From positions 207,138,939-207,202,938 of the forward strand of contig JAIOJX010000032.1 in the NCBI GenBank assembly GCA_022376925.1: a DNA stretch of 64,000 nt, read 5' to 3'. A model generated the notes under the pieces. The model saw nothing but the letters and a program-made list of their open reading frames with translations, had not been told where the DNA came from and ran no database searches. Within the stretch, counting starts at the first letter, position 1; each line of letters begins with the position of its first letter. A program made the translations under genes and the position numbers. Positions 24,931 through 39,975 of this stretch are shown here, one piece after another. The stretch is from Tragulus kanchil. Taxonomy: Eukaryota > Chordata > Mammalia > Artiodactyla > Tragulidae.

Positions 24931-25073
24931 ATAGGACTGGGTTATTTCCATTTGTCTCTTAGTATAAGCATTGCTTCAGTGAACATCCTTCTATATTTTA
25001 CAAGTATATTCCTTAGTCTAAATTCCTAGCATTCACTATTAACATTTGGTGTGACATTCTGTATGCACAAATA

Positions 25074-25076
<3 letters not shown>

Positions 25077-25106
<30 letters not shown>
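25077..25106. repeat. (TA)n microsatellite
   Basis: About 15 TA units. The copy at 26161-26190 has the same length, which is unusual for two truly separate microsatellite loci. Confidence 0.95.
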
Positions 25107-25107
<1 letters not shown>

Positions 25108-26157
25108 CAGATTTTAATTTCCAGGAATTACACTGAAGAAGCTAACACCCAAATGCTCACTAAGAGGGAAATAATGCTCAAAAGCCTCATCTGTTCTTTT
25201 CGGCTGAAAAACACAGTAAGAACATGATTCTTGCATTTCAGACACTGGGAGTTCTAAAACTTTATCAGACTTCTCCTATAAGCACAATCTCCACCTTTCT
25301 CTACGTTCCACAGGCGACCTGTCATCAAGGTCACAAGAATGATGTGCAGTCAGCAAACATGTGTTCCCAATTTTATCTCACTATCTTCTGCTTTTCTATC
25401 TTCCTTTTCCTTCCTTCTGGGTTTTCCCTGGTGGTCCATATGTTACTATCTCCTTAAGAGAAACCCAGATATCCACTGTAAGTTACAAAAACAGGTGTTT
25501 GGACCAAATCAGTCTTTACAAAAATGGTTGCAGCTGGCTCAGACAGTATATTATAGTGGAGAACACGAGGAACAAAAACAAAAACAAAAAGTCCAGGAAA
25601 AGGCTGAAGCCCTAGCGTTGGCTGTTAGCTAAAACAGCCTGAAAGAAATATCCAGAGGAACCCAGGTGAATGGGGATGGATCTGCAGTCACTGTGTGAAA
25701 GGGAGGGGCATCAAAAGCTGGATTGCCCTCAGGCGTCTCAGCCACCCCAGCTCCTTGTTAGGCCAGTCTGTCACAGACCACACTGAGAGGAATTCCCCGC
25801 AGAGGCCTAGGGCCCAAGGGTCAGACTCTCAAGACAACCAGGACTGAAGGTGCCCAGGGGTCCCTACACAAGCTTCTGTCCTATTAACACCTGAGGAATT
25901 CCGAATATTAATAACTATTGGGGGCCAATCAGTCAATTTCATTTTGGACACTGGGCGACTTTCTCTGTGCTCACCGAAGCCCCTGGTTCGCTTTCTTCCC
26001 GATCCACTACTGTAATAGGACTGGGTTATTTCCATTTGTCTCTTAGTATAAGCATTGCTTCAGTGAACATCCTTCTATATTTTACAAGTATATTCCTTAG
26101 TCTAAATTCCTAGCATTCACTATTAACATTTGGTGTGACATTCTGTATGCACAAATA

Positions 26158-26191
<34 letters not shown>

Positions 26192-26506
26192 CAGATTTTA
26201 ATTTCCAGGAATTACACTGAAGAAGCTAACACCCAAATGCTCACTAAGAGGGAAATAATGCTCAAAAGCCTCATCTGTTCTTTTCGGCTGAAAAACACAG
26301 TAAGAACATGATTCTTGCATTTCAGACACTGGGAGTTCTAAAACTTTATCAGACTTCTCCTATAAGCACAATCTCCACCTTTCTCTACGTTCCACAGGCG
26401 ACCTGTCATCAAGGTCACAAGAATGATGTGCAGTCAGCAAACATGTGTTCCCAATTTTATCTCACTATCTTCTGCTTTTCTATCTTCCTTTTCCTTCCTT
26501 CTGGGT

Positions 26507-26785
26507 TTTCCCTGGTGGTCCAGTGGTTAAGAATCCAGCTTCCAATGTGGGAGACATGGGTTTGATCCCTGGTCCAAGAAGATTCCATGTGCCAACGGGC
26601 AACTAAACCCACATGCCACAACTACCGAACCTGTGCCCTAGAGTCTATGTGCCGCAACTACTGAAGCCTGGAGCCTGTGCTCCACAACAAGCCACCACAA
26701 CTAGAGAGTAAGCTCTCACTCAGAACAATGACAAAAATCCCATGCACAGCAACAAGGACCCAGTGTAGCCAAAAATAAAAAATTT
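26507..26785 (+). mobile_element. CHR-type SINE
   Basis: Starts gttttccctggtggtccagt, contains gggtttgatccctggtccaa, ccgcaactactgaagcctgg and ends ggacccagtgtagccaaaaa. Its first 14 bases are also present at 25423-25436, where duplication G breaks. Confidence 0.9.
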
Positions 26786-26977
26786 AAAGTTACACATACC
26801 TTGACCAAGCAATTCCATTTCTATCTGTATCTGTATGACAATATTCACAAATTTTTAAGTGTTCTCTGCAAGTACTGTTTGCAATGGAAATGATCTAAAT
26901 GTCTATCAACAAAGATACCCTCTACTGAGTATTTATATAGGAGAACACTATACCGGCATTTCACGCATGCACGGTTA

Positions 26978-27146
26978 AACTGTTTCAGTTGTGTCTGAAT
27001 CTCTGTGACCCTATGGACCACAGCCTGCCAGGCTCCTCTGTTCAGGCCAGAATACCAGAGTGGGCTGCTATGCTCTCCTCCAGGGGATCTTCCCAAGCTA
27101 AGGATCCAACCTGTATCTCTGGCAGGTTCTTTACCTGGGAAGCCTG
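26978..27146 (-). mobile_element. Bov-A-type SINE
   Basis: Minus-strand: tttcagttgtgtctgaatct, ctgtgaccctatggaccaca, gccaggctcctctgttcagg, ccaggggatcttcccaagct, head tttacctgggaagcctg. Duplication H starts at its very end. Confidence 0.9.
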
Positions 27147-29384
27147 AACAGTGCTGGTTTTCCCAATTTTCTGATACTTCCTTCCTTTTTCTTCACTTCG
27201 CAATCCCTAAACACAGTAATTGACAAAGACATATTCCCGGTGTCCTCTTCTCTTCTCCTTTCATTTGAATCACTAATCTGCTCTCACCTCTGTGCTGGTG
27301 TTGTTAATTCTGTATCTCTATTACCAACCCTTTCCTAAGCACTGGTACTTCATTTCTAAACTCCTGATGCAAGTTTCCCTGGAGGGCGCAAAGTTCCTGC
27401 CAAGAATATCAGGTATGGGCTACAGGCAACACTATACAGATTTCTCGAATAAGAAAAACCTCTTTTCTTCATCATCCTTCTTTAGGCTTTAAACTTCTCT
27501 CATCAATAAAATGACTGAAATCACCCCCAAAAGCTCTCATCGAGACCTTCCCCTTGACTGTCATTCCATAATTCAGACTCTCATCCTCTTCTACCCAGAT
27601 CACGGCAAGACCCACTTAGTTATGCTTCCCGGTACCTCAGTTCTCACCCCATCCCTGTTCATCCTGCACAAAGCTGTAAGCTTACAAAGGTACAACTCTG
27701 ATCACATTACTCTTCAAGAATCTTCTGTGCTTTCCAAGCTATCATGAAGAGCATACAGACCGGGCTTCCCCTGGTGGTCCAGTGGATAAGGACACCACCT
27801 TGCAGTGCAAGGGGCGCCGGTTCGAGCCCTGGCCTGGGAAGATCCCACGTGCCGCGGAGCGGCTGGACTGATGTGTTCAATCAATGAGCCGGAGCTCTGG
27901 AGCGCATGCGCCCAGAGCCGGAGCTCTGCGACAACAGAGGCCACCGCGATGGGAGGCCCACAGGAGCCAAAGAACAAAGACGGATGAAAACAGAGAAATG
28001 AAAGACCAATAGAAGTGGCCCACCCGCTCCCCTCCCTCCCCAACCTGACCCCCGCCCAAAATAAATAAATAAATCTTTAAAAAAAAAAAAAAAAAAGAGC
28101 ATACAGACCTCCAGTCACTCAAAGCTACTCTGGATCTTGCCCTAAGTGCCTTTCCAAACCCATCTCCTAGTACTCTCCCCATTTTGTACTCCATGTTCTA
28201 GTCAACTTGAACACATAAAACCTGGTAAAAATTCCCCACACTTACACTTTCAAGCCATTCTTTGCAACAGTGCTGGTTTTCCCAATTTTCTGATACTTCC
28301 TTCCTTTTTCTTCACTTCGCAATCCCTAAACACAGTAATTGACAAAGACATATTCCCGGTGTCCTCTTCTCTTCTCCTTTCATTTGAATCACTAATCTGC
28401 TCTCACCTCTGTGCTGGTGTTGTTAATTCTGTATCTCTATTACCAACCCTTTCCTAAGCACTGGTACTTCATTTCTAAACTCCTGATGCAAGTTTCCCTG
28501 GAGGGCGCAAAGTTCCTGCCAAGAATATCAGGTATGGGCTACAGGCAACACTATACAGATTTCTCGAATAAGAAAAACCTCTTTTCTTCATCATCCTTCT
28601 TTAGGCTTTAAACTTCTCTCATCAATAAAATGACTGAAATCACCCCCAAAAGCTCTCATCGAGACCTTCCCCTTGACTGTCATTCCATAATTCAGACTCT
28701 CATCCTCTTCTACCCAGATCACGGCAAGACCCACTTAGTTATGCTTCCCGGTACCTCAGTTCTCACCCCATCCCTGTTCATCCTGCACAAAGCTGTAAGC
28801 TTACAAAGGTACAACTCTGATCACATTACTCTTCAAGAATCTTCTGTGCTTTCCAAGCTATCATGAAGAGCATACAGACCGGGCTTCCCCTGGTGGTCCA
28901 GTGGATAAGGACACCACCTTGCAGTGCAAGGGGCGCCGGTTCGAGCCCTGGCCTGGGAAGATCCCACGTGCCGCGGAGCGGCTGGACTGATGTGTTCAAT
29001 CAATGAGCCGGAGCTCTGGAGCGCATGCGCCCAGAGCCGGAGCTCTGCGACAACAGAGGCCACCGCGATGGGAGGCCCACAGGAGCCAAAGAACAAAGAC
29101 GGATGAAAACAGAGAAATGAAAGACCAATAGAAGTGGCCCACCCGCTCCCCTCCCTCCCCAACCTGACCCCCGCCCAAAATAAATAAATAAATCTTTAAA
29201 AAAAAAAAAAAAAAAGAGCATACAGACCTCCAGTCACTCAAAGCTACTCTGGATCTTGCCCTAAGTGCCTTTCCAAACCCATCTCCTAGTACTCTCCCCA
29301 TTTTGTACTCCATGTTCTAGTCAACTTGAACACATAAAACCTGGTAAAAATTCCCCACACTTACACTTTCAAGCCATTCTTTGC
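27147..29384. repeat. Tandem duplication H, period 1119 bp
   Basis: 27147-28265 is followed directly by 28266-29384. The shared junction bases are AACA. The left edge coincides with the end of a Bov-A SINE. A complete young SINE (27762-28095) is copied exactly. Confidence 0.97.
27762..28095 (+). mobile_element. Young palindrome-bearing SINE, full length
   Basis: Perfect target duplication agagcatacagacc at 27748-27761 and 28096-28109. Head gggcttcccctggtggtcca, the palindrome ccttgcagtgcaagg, a B-box-like ggttcgagccctgg, a second self-complementary block around gcgcatgcgc (27894-27918), tail accaatagaagtggcc, a C-rich stretch, (AAAT)n and A run. Copied exactly at 28881-29214. Confidence 0.95.
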
Positions 29385-29616
29385 AACAAGTCCACTTTTG
29401 GAACTGACTCGTTCACCTGTGCTTGCCGAAATCCTACCTACTCTTAAAAGGGTCAGTCCAAGTGCTCTCTCTTCCACAATGTCTTCCACGAGCCACCATT
29501 CAGATTTTCCCTGTTTTGAGCTCTTTCTGAACTTCCTGTTCCTTCTAAATCTGGTAACAGTCTGCCTTGAATGCTGTTTATGTATGTGTCTTAACTCACT
29601 TCTAAACTGTAAGCCA

Positions 29617-29735
29617 GGGAATATCCTAGCAGTCTAGTGGTTAGGAATCCACGTGTTCACTACCAAGAGTGCAGGTTCAATCCCTGGTCAGAGAAGTAAG
29701 ATCTTACAAGTCACGTGACACAGTGAAAAAAAAAA
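29617..29735 (+). mobile_element. Short tRNA-derived SINE
   Basis: Head gggaatatcctagcagtcta, gtggttaggaatccacgtg, B-box-like ggttcaatccctggtcagag, then an A run at 29725. Confidence 0.8.
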
Positions 29736-30044
29736 AACAAACACAAAACCCTATGCGCACGTGTGCTCTGACGGAAAGAGAAGTATCTTAACCATCTTTA
29801 CATCCTCCACAGTGCTCTGTGGGAGGAGTTCAGGTCAACAACCAATAAATACATACTGAACAAATCAGTATGAGTATGACTCATAGAAGATCAGGAAAAG
29901 TATGACTCTACAACAAATTAAAAAAAAAAAAAAGGCAAACAAATTCTGAAAGAACAGTAATTCTTTCAACATGCTACTGTGAGATCCACCTATTAGATAT
30001 GCATATAACATACTCAACGGTTTTTTTCCCTAGGATTATAACCT

Positions 30045-30330
30045 ATAGGTTTTTTTTTGGACATTTATCATTTTTTATTTGAAGAATAAAATTGCTTTAC
30101 AGAATTCTGTTGTTTTCTGTCAAATATCAATATGAATCAGCTGCAGGGATACCTCCGTCCCCTCCGTCTTGAACCTCCCTCTGGTCTCCCTCCCCATCCC
30201 ATCCCTCCAGGTTATTACAGAGCCTCCGAATGGGTTCCCTGAACTATACGGCAAGCTCCCATTGGTCATCTATTTTACATATGTTGATGTAGATCTCCAT
30301 GCTACTCTCTCCATATAGCAGTTTTTGACT
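30045..30330 (-). repeat. Ruminant L1 3'-end relic, antisense
   Basis: tttacagaattctgttgttt, ctgtcaaatatcaatatgaa, cagctgcagggatacctccg and tcccattggtcatctatttt: a familiar ruminant L1-type 3' sequence. Its end is the reverse complement of the type of sequence that closes the retroposons at 2745 and 58980. Copied near 31160-31440. Confidence 0.65.
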
Positions 30331-30559
30331 ACTAAGATTTTAAATAAGAATACTTGCTCCCCAATCTCTAAATGTGTCTTCTATATCTATATACACTGAA
30401 AACTCTCTTGCCTCAATGGCAGGTAGAAGACAATAATCTGCAAGGATACAGGAATCTGCAGGGGGCCACACTAAGGCTATGCATTTAAGGTGAGAAACAG
30501 TACCGTGATAATGATCACGATTACATGCTTTTGAATCTTTGTAAGTTCTAAACTGTTTA

Positions 30560-30766
<207 letters not shown>

Positions 30767-31670
30767 TTAAAAGGATTATTATATTTTTACACAGAAAGAT
30801 ACTGAATGAATATGAAATAAGCATCAGGTGAGCTGATAGAGGAGGCAGGCAGAGACAATGTAAACAAAATACACAATACCACACAAAGATCTGTGCAAAT
30901 TTCCTTTTGCTTTGCTTGCTATTTGGTTAGTTTACAGCGTGTCATCATTGGGTTCTAGGAATAAGTCTTCCCAGTTTGAAGAAAAGAGGCAGAAATAAAG
31001 GCAAGACAGAATTATTCTAGAGCAGTTGTCAATTTCCAATAAGCAGAAACAAGGACAAGGCATTTCCAAATTCTGAAAGAACATTTTTTGCTACTGTGAG
31101 ATCCACCTATTAGATATGCATATAACATACTCAACGGTTTTTCCTAGGATTATAACCTATAGGTTTTTTGGACATTTATCATTTTTTATTTGAAGAATAA
31201 AATTGCTTTACAGAATTCTGTTGTTTTCTGTCAAATATCAATATGAATCAGCTGCAGGGATACCTCCGTCCCCTCCGTCTTGAACCTCCCTCTGGTCTCC
31301 CTCCCCATCCCATCCCTCCAGGTTATTACAGAGCCTCCGAATGGGTTCCCTGAACTATACGGCAAGCTCCCATTGGTCATCTATTTTACATATGTTGATG
31401 TAGATCTCCATGCTACTCTCTCCATATAGCAGTTTTTGACTACTAAGATTTTAAATAAGAATACTTGCTCCCCAATCTCTAAATGTGTCTTCTATATCTA
31501 TATACACTGAAAACTCTCTTGCCTCAATGGCAGGTAGAAGACAATAATCTGCAAGGATACAGGAATCTGCAGGGGGCCACACTAAGGCTATGCATTTAAG
31601 GTGAGAAACAGTACCGTGATAATGATCACGATTACATGCTTTTGAATCTTTGTAAGTTCTAAACTGTTTA

Positions 31671-34044
<2,374 letters not shown>

Positions 34045-34244
34045 AAACAGGGTAATGCAGTAGAAAGAATATGGGACTTAGGACTCAGATTCTAGATCAA
34101 ATGGTGAAAGCTCTGGCAAATACTTTACCTCTACAAACTTCAGGTTTTTAGCAGTCAAACATGGATAACTGCCTTGCTTATTACTTCAGAGGATTATACA
34201 TTTTTAAAGAACAGCTAAAATTTACTAGTAGATACTGTTCTACA

Positions 34245-34447
34245 TGGGTTTCCCCGGTGGCTCAGACAGTGAAGAATCCACCTACAATGGCGGACACCCA
34301 GGCTTAATTCCAAGTTGGGAAGATACCCTGGAAAAGGGAATGGCAACCCACTCCAGTATTTCTGCCTGGAGAATTCCATGGACAGAAGAGCTTGGTGGGC
34401 TACAATCCATGGGGTCACAAAGAGTTGAACACGACTGCACAATGAGC
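34245..34447 (+). mobile_element. Bov-A-type SINE, full length
   Basis: Head gggtttccccggtggctcag, gaatggcaacccactccagt, ctggagaattccatggacag, gggctacaatccatggggtc and the end agagttgaacacgactgcac. This is the canonical ruminant Bov-A layout. Confidence 0.93.
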
Positions 34448-35294
34448 AGTCTCACTGTTTCACATGTACTGTATGTACTGTTTAATTTAATCTTCGTAAC
34501 TAAGACTCCAGGGTTGAGTCCTGCGTCTGTGGTCACAATACCCAGTAAGTGACAGGAGTTAAAGAGTCTGGGTTTGAATCCAGGCAGTATGTTTCCAAGA
34601 ACTGGCTTTTTCTTCTTTTTTTTAATATCAAAAACAGAATCAGACTGTTCATTATGATTCACTTCTGATGCTTCATTTAAGTTTTAACTTGCTCTAGTAT
34701 GTCATAATGGTGAGGCCCATAGCACGAGACTGTAAGGGAGGTAAAAGTTACACTGTACACCTTATTCAAGAGCCCAGCATTGTATATTTAGAAGTGAAAC
34801 AGTCACTACGCAATGTCTGGAAATCCAACTTGAGGAGGCCTGTCTTTCAGGTTTAACATGTGAAGAGACATATATAACTCTGACTTCTATTTTTGGTATC
34901 TGTAAGGCAAGAGAGTCTCAGTTACTTTCCCTAAAGAGGGAAATTGGTACCATTGGCAGAATGAGGTGGCTGGACCACTGGCAACATCCCACAGGTCTAT
35001 AAAAATGCACAATGAAGTCAACTGCTGGCCAAGGTACAATGACTAAGTTCAGGTGACTTTGCTGAGCTTGGACCCCATGCTTTGATCAAGGATGCCTGGA
35101 TTAAGGCATGAAACACACAGCTCTCCGGGGAGGAGGGGGGCGGGGGTGCTGCTCCACCATAGGTAGCTCTGCTGCTGTCCACAAAGCATGCACACTCCCA
35201 CTGCTGTCTGTTCACTCGTTTGATCCCAAAGGTCATGTATGTTAGTGGCAACAATGGGACTGGAATCCAAGTCTTATGACCAGAAGTCATAGAT
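34448..35294. other. Intron 7, no recognised feature
   Basis: Single-copy sequence. The overlapping short open frames at 35018-35302 carry no motif or splice context. Confidence 0.5.
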
Positions 35295-35505
35295 CCTTCC
35301 ATTAACTCACCACTGAGTTAAACTGGAGGCAATAATAAAACATTTTTAAAGAACTCAATCACAAGAAATTCAAAATCTTTATATATAGCTAGCTGATTAT
35401 TTCCTGAAAAGTTATGGGATATTACTATTATTTTCCCTAAGTCAAGATAACTAGAAGAGGGAAGAAGACACACCAGGAGGTATTTCTGTGATGAACAAAA
35501 TGTCA

Positions 35506-35793
<288 letters not shown>

Positions 35794-36664
35794 TCACAGC
35801 TAGAACTGTAAAAATAAGTACAAAAACTGGGAAAAAAAAAAAAAGGCCATGTAACATTTAAAATGCAATCTGTATTTGGGGAAATTCTTTGTTTGAAGTA
35901 CCTGAAATTGGAAAAAAGAAACATGGAAAATAAATTTTAGAGCTTAGGACAGACGATGTTATTTGCATAAAATTAAATCTGGTCCAGCCATTTAAATATA
36001 TATATATTATATACATACACATAAACATGAAATATAGGCATGATATATTGCTGCCTGAAGAAAAACCCACGATCTCATTTATGTGAAATAGTGTGTGAGA
36101 GGCTAAGAGATCAATATATAGTAATTTCTGAAAAGATAAAGGACTTTATCTTTAGATGACAAGAGTTTGGAATTTTTAAAACTTTTCTTCTTCTTTTTTT
36201 TTTTTTCAGTGAATGCTTAGTATTTTTATCAAGAAGAAAACATTATTTTAATTTGGAGGGGAAAATCCACCGTCTTAAAATAAAGAGATACAGGGCTTCC
36301 CTAGTAGCTCAGTGGTAAAGAGTTTGCCTGCCAATGCAAGAGTCACGGGTTCGATCCCCGATCCAGGAGGATTCCACATGCTGCGGAGTAACTATGCCTG
36401 TGAGCCACAACTGTTGAGCCTGTGCTCTGGAGCCTTGGAGCCTTATGAGAAGATGTCCTTCCATTAACTCACCACTGAGTTAAACTGAGCAATAATAAAA
36501 CATTTTAAAGAACTCAATCACTTGAAATTCTTCATCTTTATACATAGCTAGCTGATTATTTCCTGAAAAGTTATGGGATATTACTATTATTTTCCCTAAG
36601 TCAAGATAACTAGAAGAGGGAAGAAGACACACCAGGAGGTATTTCTGTGATGAACAAAATGTCA

Positions 36665-36952
<288 letters not shown>

Positions 36953-37446
36953 TCACAGCTAGAACTGTAAAAATAAGTACAAAAACTGGGAAAAAAAAAG
37001 GCCATGTAACATTTAAAATGCAATCTGTATTTGGGGAAATTCTTTGTTTGAAGTACCTGAAATTGGCAAAAAGAAACATGGAAAATAAATTTTAGAGCTT
37101 AGGACAGACGATGTTATTTGCATAAAATTAAATCTGGTCCAGCCATTTAAATATATATATATTATATACATACACATAAACATGAAATATAGGCATGATA
37201 TATTGCTGCCTGAAGAAAAACCCACGATCTCATTTATGTGAAATAGTGTGTGAGAGGCTAAGAGATCAATATATAGTAATTTCTGAAAAGATAAAGGACT
37301 TTATCTTTAGATGACAAGAGTTTGGAATTTTTAAAACTTTTCTTCTTCTTTTTTTTTTTTTCAGTGAATGCTTAGTATTTTTATCAAGAAGAAAACATTA
37401 TTTTAATTTGGAGGGGAAAATCCACCGTCTTAAAATAAAGAGATAC

Positions 37447-37796
37447 AGGGCTTCCCTAGTAGCTCAGTGGTAAAGAGTTTGCCTGCCAATGCAAGAGTCA
37501 CGGGTTCGATCCCCGATCCAGGAGGATTCCACATGCTGCGGAGTAACTATGCCTGTGAGCCACAACTGTTGAGCCTGTGCTCTGGAGCCTTGGAGCCGCA
37601 ACTATGGAGCCCGTGTGCTGCAACTACTGAAGTCCATGTGCCCTAGAGCCCGCAACAAGAGAGGTCACTGCAGCGAGAGGCCTGCTCACCTCAACTGGAG
37701 AGTGGCCCCCACTCCCTGCAACTAGAGAAAACACTACAGCAGCAGTGAAAACCAAGAACAGCCAAAAATAAATTAATTAATTAATTAATTCCAAAA
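37447..37796 (+). mobile_element. CHR-type SINE, full length
   Basis: Target duplication aaaataaagagataca near 37432-37447 and 37797-37812. Head gggcttccctagtagctcag, ggttcgatccccgatccagg, ctgcaactagagaaaacact, (AATT)n tail. A cut copy is at 36297-36442. Confidence 0.92.
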
Positions 37797-37812
37797 AAAA
37801 TAAAGAGATACA

Positions 37813-38600
37813 TAGAAGAAAGGTAACTGAGGAGAAAGAAGGCACTCATTTAAGCACAAATTTTAGATTCTGGAGACTATGCAGAAAGATCTTTCCATTT
37901 AGAAATTTTAATGCAAATGCTGAAATTTTTGGACAATGTAGCTTTTCAATATAAAGCATTTCAGATATCCCAGAAAAACTCCAAACTATCGTTAATCTTT
38001 GGCTTGATAATACATGCCTAAAATGTAAAATTCTCAACATACACTGTGGAAAGTTTTCCCCTCAAATTTTGTCCCATAATTCCCCTTTCCAAAGGAAGGC
38101 ACTATTATTACTTTCATATATATCCTTTCAGAAAACTGTCCATATATATATATACCTTTTTATTTTACTGGACATGAATGCAAATACATTGTTCTATACC
38201 AGGCTTTTTTCTCTTAACAATATTCCTGGAGAACTTTCCACTGTACTATACCAGAGTACCTCATTGTTGTTAATGGCTTTATTGCATAGATGTACCATAA
38301 TTTCTTTAACCAGTTTCCTACTGATGGATATTTAGACTGATTCCATTCTTTTTCCATATGAAATAATACTGCAATGATGAGTTCTACAGATTATTAGGTT
38401 CAGGACATATGCATATAAAACTTCAACGGATATGCCAAACTGGTTTTAATTAAAGTTTTACACCAATGTGTGCATGTTTATTTACCTGCAACTTTGCCAA
38501 ATTAGAATATTTATCAAACTATTTTATCATTGTGAACCTAATGCATAGCTTTAATTAGTATTAATTTTATAAAGAAGGTGTGCATGTTTTCATACATTTA
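37813..38600. other. Intron 6, old LINE-like sequence
   Basis: 38230-38560 resembles old antisense LINE sequence (tttattgcatagatgtacca, ctactgatggatatttagac). No gene is seen. Confidence 0.5.
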
Positions 38601-38606
38601 AAAGGG

Positions 38607-38870
38607 ACTTCTGACTGGAGGCCTCTAGGCCAGGATCCCACTCAGGAGAAGCGATACGGCAGCACTGCGGCGGCCTTGGCTGGCCTCCGATAGCTGGCTC
38701 CCCACAATCCCATCCTGGGACACAGTGAGAAAGGTGGCCACCCTTTCTCCTGTCACGCACCACACGTTTGTGGGAAACCTGGTGCTAAACCATTTGTAGA
38801 CAACCCCAACCTGTCAGGGGTTTTTTGCTGCGAATCTATTGAAGTCAGCCCTCCATACAAGGTTTGTAAA
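38607..38870 (+). pseudogene. 28S rRNA retropseudogene (3' end)
   Basis: The block tcacgcaccacacgtttgtg, ggaaacctggtgctaaacca, tttgtagaca and then gctgcgaatctattgaagtc, agccctcc matches the last part of mammalian 28S rRNA with C-to-T and G-to-A type changes. Upstream, gcctctaggcc, gagaagcgatacggcagc and ggcctccgatagctggctcc match the preceding 28S part, with a GC-rich expansion segment missing between. It stops at the 28S 3' end and is followed by an A-rich stretch, as for a reverse-transcribed copy. Confidence 0.85.
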
Positions 38871-39379
38871 AAAGGCAAAAGAAAAACAAAAACTAAAAAA
38901 AAAGTACCTTGTCTTTCTCTTTCTTAACTACTTTTTCATATGTTTATATGATTTCTATTATTTATGCTAATTAACCTGGTATGCAGTTGCCTTTGCAAAT
39001 TTACTTGATGATTCTAATTGTTTTTTGGTTAATTCTGAAACCAAGTAAACAATCATTTTAACTCTAATCACTCATAATCTAACATTCTATCCCAAATTGT
39101 ACACCTCTTATTTCTTTTTCTCACTGAATTATGTTCACTAGTCCCTCCAGAGCACTGTTAGACAAGAGTAGTGATAAAGGAAATCCTCATCTTGACCTAA
39201 CATTAACCGGTATGCTTCTGAAGTTTTCCTAAGAGGATGGTATCGATTTTTAGAATAGGATTCATGTATTTTATCATGTTAGAGGACTAACCATCTGTGT
39301 TTTATTACGGAATTTGACCAAGGACAAGTGTTGAGTTTTATCAAATTCTTGTTAGCACGGACAAGATTAAGTAAAATGA

Positions 39380-39585
39380 AAGCATTAGCCACTCGGTCAT
39401 GTTCGACTCTTTGCAACGTCATGGACTGTAGCCCTCCAGGCTCCTCTGCCCATGGAATTCTCCAGGCAAGAATACTGGAGTGGGTAGACATTCCCTTCTC
39501 CCAGGGATCTTTCTAAAACAGGGAATGAATCTCGGTCTCCTGCTTAGCTGGCAGATTCTTTACCACTGAGCTCCCTGGGAAGCCC
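39380..39585 (-). mobile_element. Bov-A-type SINE
   Basis: Minus-strand: cggtcatgttcgactctttg, catggactgtagccctccag, ggcaagaatactggagtggg, head ctttaccactgagctccctg. Confidence 0.92.
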
Positions 39586-39700
39586 TGTGTACAAGATGAT
39601 GACTAATATGGGGACTGGTACTGATACTTCCTAATGAACCAGTCTTCCATTCTGTGAACAAACCCTACTTGGTCATATGTATTATGCTGTAAAAGCTGAA

Positions 39701-39975
39701 TCCTGAGCTTCTCTGGTGGTCCAGTGGATAAAGAGTCCACCTTGCAGTGCAAGGGGAACCAGTTTGATCCCTCGCCTGGGAAGATTCCACATGCAGTGGA
39801 GTGGCTGGACCAGTGTGTCCAACTACAAGCCGGAGCTCTGAAGCGCATGCACTCAGAGCCAATGATCTGCAACAAGAGTCCACTGCGATGAGAGGCCCAC
39901 ACAGGCCAATGAATAAAGATGGATGAAAATAAATGAATAAAGAAACCAATAATAGAAGTCAAAATTCAAAAAAAA
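39701..39975 (+). mobile_element. Palindrome-bearing SINE
   Basis: Head gagcttctctggtggtccag, ccttgcagtgcaagg, cggagctctgaagcgcatgc, tail aaaccaataatagaagtc and an A run. Its tail is reused in duplication L. Confidence 0.88.

Larger units (their letters stand above)
24353..26520. repeat. Tandem duplication G, period 1084 bp
   Basis: 24353-25436 is followed directly by 25437-26520, with no difference seen even in the TA microsatellite. The shared bases at the junction are CA. The right end lies in the first bases of a CHR-type SINE. Confidence 0.97.
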
